A stretch of DNA of 8,368 nucleotides from BTRF01 sp036986255 (GTDB taxonomy: Bacteria > Patescibacteriota > WWE3 > 9FT-COMBO-53-11). Each line of letters starts with the position of its first letter. Positions within the stretch are counted from its first letter, which is position 1. A program made the translations under genes and the position numbers. This document shows, piece after piece, positions 6,072 to 8,368 of the stretch. Where the stretch lies: the NCBI GenBank assembly GCA_036986255.1, contig BTRF01000028.1:1-8368 (forward strand), given 5' to 3'. The notes under the pieces were generated by a model. It made no database searches. It saw nothing but the letters and a program-made list of their open reading frames with translations, and was not told the DNA's origin.

Positions 6072-6710
6072 TTAAAAATAATGCTCTCTTTCCCAAGGCG
6101 AGACGTACAGACGAAACTCATTCCATTCTGCCTGCTTCATGCGCATGAAGGCCTCATAGGCCTTAGGGCCTAAAGCTTCGCGCACGACCTTATCGCGGGA
6201 GAGTTCTTCCAGCGCTTCTGCCAATGTGGAGGGAAGCGTATCGATGGAAAGTTCCGCAAGCTTAGCGTCGTCGAAATGGTAAACGTCCTCTTCGACCGGA
6301 TCAGGAGGAGAAATCTCATCTTCGACCCCGGTCATCCCCGCCGCGAGCATTACTGCAAACGCTAGGTAGGGGTTACAGCTAGGATCAGGGAACCTGAGTT
6401 CGGCCCGGGTGGATTGCTCCCGCCCCGGTGAGTACTGCGGGACTCGAATCAGCGCCGAGCGGTTGATGTGCGCCCAACAGATATAAACCGGCGCCTCATA
6501 CCCCGGAACCAGCCGTTTGTAGCTGTTTACGGTAGGGGCCACGACCGCCGAAAGAGCTCGCGCGTGCGCTAGCTGTCCCCCAATGAACTGGTATGCCAGC
6601 TGGCTCAGGCGGTAGGGCTTGTCAGCGGGATCGTAGAAGACGTTCTTTCCGTCTTTGAATAGACTCTGGTGTATGTGCATTCCTGAACCATTTTGGCAAC
6701 GGGAAAGCGG
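6072..6710 (-). pseudogene. glnA: Glutamine synthetase type I, C-terminal half only (5'-truncated)
   Basis: Intact type I glutamine synthetase makes glutamine from glutamate, ammonia and ATP as a dodecamer. This fragment reads in frame from a TAA at 6711-6713 through PLSRCQ into NGSGMHIHQSLF, the ATP/glutamate-site signature. Numbered from the internal ATG at 6680, TVNSYKRLVPGYEAP (50-64), NRSALIRVP (73-81), RAELRFPDPSCNPYLAFAVM (92-111) and the terminal YVSPWEREHYF follow, all well conserved. The usual tyrosine-adenylylation motif NLYDLP is not seen, which suggests the unadenylylated subclass. About 240 residues (the beta-grasp domain and the first half of the active site, including the metal-binding EAE region) are absent, and the sequence upstream shows no matching residues in any frame. 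The reading frame itself is clean to the stop, so the loss looks recent, or it is a rearrangement or assembly join. The fragment cannot be catalytically active alone. Confidence 0.87.
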
Positions 6711-6759
6711 TTAACAAGATAGTGGAGTTGTTAAATTCAGCAGCGAATTCGCAAAAATT

Positions 6760-6805
6760 CCCCAAAATAACAAAAGCCCGCTACCTCACGATTGGAAGTA
6801 GCGGG
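6760..6805 (-). terminator. Intrinsic terminator of the polysaccharide deacetylase gene
   Basis: CCCGCTAC (6777-6784) pairs perfectly with GTAGCGGG (6798-6805), with two more pairs inside after one mismatch. Read on the minus strand the stem is followed by CTTTTGTTATTTT. It begins 2 bases after the deacetylase stop codon, so it closes the GNAT-like/deacetylase transcript before the glutamine synthetase fragment. Confidence 0.85.
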
Positions 6806-6807
6806 AA

Positions 6808-7818
6808 TTAAGGAGAATAGGGGTTTATTCTCTTAGTCCACCCTGAAACCGGCGCATCCCCAGAAAATGGGAGGTCGTTCGTGTCTAACCTGCTCAGATG
6901 CATGGGTTTACTCAGCTTAGCCAATCCCACTTGACTGGTTAACCCAAGTGCGCAACCTGCCTCCTTGAGCAACTCGATAGTTATACTATTGTAGCTTCCG
7001 TAAGGGTAGCTCATGGCCCAATTGATGGGGTTTATGTCGAGAACTTTAGTGAGGAACGAGACGGTGCGGAATATCTCCTCTCGTTGCCCGTTTCTGTCCA
7101 GCGTCCCTAGCCAGACATGGTCATACCCATGACCACCAACTTCCATACCTGCCGCTAACATAACACGGAGCTGAGAAGGGTCCATGTATAGCTCTTTCGC
7201 GAAGGCTTTTTCATCGTTACTAACATGGTGCGCGAACAGGCGGGAAACTACCTCTCGACGGACATTCTCTGGGAGCCCTCGTTGTAAAATCCTTTTGATG
7301 AAGATTATCTCCGGGGGATCAAAACGGTTTCGCCGTGCGTATCTCTCGTATAGTTCTTCATCTGATGGTATCTCGTGTTCTTTCCTAAAGTGTTGTAGTA
7401 AGCCGAAAATCTCGCCAACTAGCTGCTGAGCGTTCTCGGACGAAGCTAGGATAAAGTGAACCTTATGCACATCGAGAACTTGGCAAGTTTCTGGAGCTTT
7501 TGCTGGAGGGTAGAAGCTGCCCACAATTCCCCGTTCGGCTAGCCTTGGGAAAACGGTATGGTAGTGGTCGGCAAGTCCGTCGTCGAAACTTAACACGCAG
7601 GGGTTCGTTGGTAGGGGAATCCCGTTTTGCAGATCCGAGAACAGTTTTTGAAGACCTACAACTGTGTAGTGTTTAGCAATGTAATCTAGTTGGCCTTCAA
7701 ATTTTTGGGTTGTGAGCCCCCTTATCCTCGGATAGCGTGTCCGTGTCAGATCACGCACGTAATGGTACATTACAATGGTTACTGGCTGGTTGTTTTGGGT
7801 TGCCATTGTCAGACTCAC
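6808..7818 (-). CDS. Polysaccharide deacetylase (NodB/CE4 family)
   Basis: This is a 336-residue putative metal-dependent carbohydrate deacetylase that would remove N- or O-acetyl groups from a glycan or sugar intermediate. VTIVMYHYV (13-21) is the typical first strand. LSFDDG (76-81) is motif 1, with the catalytic and metal-binding aspartates D79 and D80. HGYDH (230-234) is the HxxxH metal motif 2, and SYPYGSYN (270-277) is the motif 3 equivalent. About 150 residues separate motifs 1 and 2, far more than in minimal NodB domains, and the extra segment (about 105-215) is charged and predicted helical by eye. There is no signal peptide or membrane segment, so it probably acts in the cytosol. 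The GTG start overlaps the stop of the preceding GNAT-like gene by four bases (GTGA). The ATG at codon 5 is an alternative start. An intrinsic terminator follows at once. Confidence 0.9.
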   Translation of the reverse strand: MSLTMATQNNQPVTIVMYHYVRDLTRTRYPRIRGLTTQKFEGQLDYIAKHYTVVGLQKLFSDLQNGIPLPTNPCVLSFDDGLADHYHTVFPRLAERGIVGSFYPPAKAPETCQVLDVHKVHFILASSENAQQLVGEIFGLLQHFRKEHEIPSDEELYERYARRNRFDPPEIIFIKRILQRGLPENVRREVVSRLFAHHVSNDEKAFAKELYMDPSQLRVMLAAGMEVGGHGYDHVWLGTLDRNGQREEIFRTVSFLTKVLDINPINWAMSYPYGSYNSITIELLKEAGCALGLTSQVGLAKLSKPMHLSRLDTNDLPFSGDAPVSGWTKRINPYSP

Positions 7819-8368
7819 TTTTCGAGGTAGGGGAGAGTAGGTCGATCCATATCACAATCCCCTTTGGTGATGTAAAGACGGCTTTGGTCTAGCAAAGACA
7901 GCATTCCATCCTTGGCCCAGAGGATTAGGGATGTCGTGGGTGGAATACGCATCTCGATAGGATAAAACAGATTGGGGACTTGGATGTAGTAGTCGTCGGT
8001 AGTTGAGAACCATCCGTAGTACCAAAAAATATGCCCAATCTGATCTGCTGTGCAATAGAAATCGCTAAGGTGCGCTCCAACATCTCGGCAGAAGGTTTCC
8101 AAAAACCACACAACTGCTGGGAAGGCCTGCTCATCACCGAAAACGTCGATCACATGGACGACTTTAAGCCCGCTTTTGTCGTCTACTCTGATAATCACAG
8201 CTGCAGCTTTGTTGCCGAGCCAGACTTGAAAGACTCTGTATTGGTATGCGGGGTGGGAAGCATAACGCCATTCAATGTGTTTTAGGTGGCGATTGAAACA
8301 GTTAAAACTCTCATGCAGCGTTTCTGCCAGAGCTTCAACATCCTCAAAACCAATCTCTCTAGACTCGT
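7815..8368 (-). CDS. GNAT-like acetyltransferase-fold protein (5' end outside window)
   Basis: The frame is open from the right edge of the window (coding from base 8366), giving 183 visible residues; the start lies beyond the window. A GTG at 8198 is an internal codon, not a likely start, because the conserved-looking sequence continues upstream (HIEWRYASHPAYQYRVFQVW, residues 30-49 of the visible part). KAAAVIIRVDD (53-63) then KVVHVIDVFGDEQAF (68-82) resemble the central strands of GNAT N-acetyltransferases. HLSDFYCTADQIGHIFWYYGWF (about 99-120) resembles the last part of the fold, with its typical aromatic Gly-Trp-Phe turn, and VPNLFYPIE follows near the end. This assignment rests on pattern only. 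The protein is coupled to the deacetylase by a 4-base overlap, so it probably modifies the same sugar or glycan. A FemAB-like or other transferase remains possible. Confidence 0.65.
   Translation of the reverse strand, partial: ESREIGFEDVEALAETLHESFNCFNRHLKHIEWRYASHPAYQYRVFQVWLGNKAAAVIIRVDDKSGLKVVHVIDVFGDEQAFPAVVWFLETFCRDVGAHLSDFYCTADQIGHIFWYYGWFSTTDDYYIQVPNLFYPIEMRIPPTTSLILWAKDGMLSLLDQSRLYITKGDCDMDRPTLPYLEK

Noticed and set aside
6690..6780. Possible single-base frameshift that would restore the glutamine synthetase N-terminal half
   Set aside because: All three minus-strand frames were read. One gives an open stretch (AAEFNNSTILLTAFPLPKW) but none resembles the sequence expected before NGSGMH, so a simple frameshift does not explain the truncation.
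7184..7429. 81-codon + strand frame opposite the deacetylase
   Set aside because: Serine- and arginine-rich shadow of a well-supported gene.
8031..8285. 84-codon + strand frame opposite the GNAT-like gene
   Set aside because: The minus frame is open to the window edge with a plausible fold pattern, while this one has no motif.

Overview
This window is a stretch of bacterial chromosome of roughly balanced base composition. It carries a surface-polysaccharide gene cluster on the + strand that converges with a set of minus-strand genes. No rRNA, tRNA, CRISPR array or transposase was seen. The organism cannot be named from the sequence. The compact, overlapping glycosyltransferase/methyltransferase genes, the mostly weak ribosome binding sites, the O-antigen ligase/polymerase-type membrane protein and a YerC/YecD-type TrpR-like regulator would fit an uncultivated lineage such as Patescibacteria (CPR) or a Firmicutes-like bacterium. 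That placement is an inference only.

Left block, + strand, 1-5474: a GT4 glycosyltransferase cut by the window edge, a second GT4-like glycosyltransferase, a short SAM methyltransferase, a third GT4 glycosyltransferase, a multi-pass Wzy_C/O-antigen ligase family protein and a second SAM methyltransferase. The first four genes are joined by three 4-base ATGA overlaps, and the last two follow after gaps of 29 and 16 bases, so the block is very probably one operon. The likely division of labour is that cytosolic glycosyltransferases build a lipid-linked glycan, methyltransferases modify or cap it, and the membrane protein polymerises it or ligates it outside the membrane.

Middle, 5475-6071: a small TrpR-superfamily (YerC/YecD) regulator on the minus strand. 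A perfect 36-bp palindrome lies just upstream of it, and a second copy of the 15-base core of that palindrome lies just beyond its 3' end. The central part of the palindrome resembles the classical E. coli trp operator, although the co-repressor pocket of the protein is not conserved. This regulator with its two sites is the most interesting feature of the window.

Right block, minus strand, 6072-8368: a partial GNAT-like protein runs off the right edge and is coupled by a 4-base overlap to a CE4 polysaccharide deacetylase. The deacetylase ends in a good intrinsic terminator. Beyond it lies only the C-terminal half of a type I glutamine synthetase, which has lost its N-terminal half and promoter but keeps its own terminator. 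This is a pseudogene or rearrangement junction, or possibly an assembly join.
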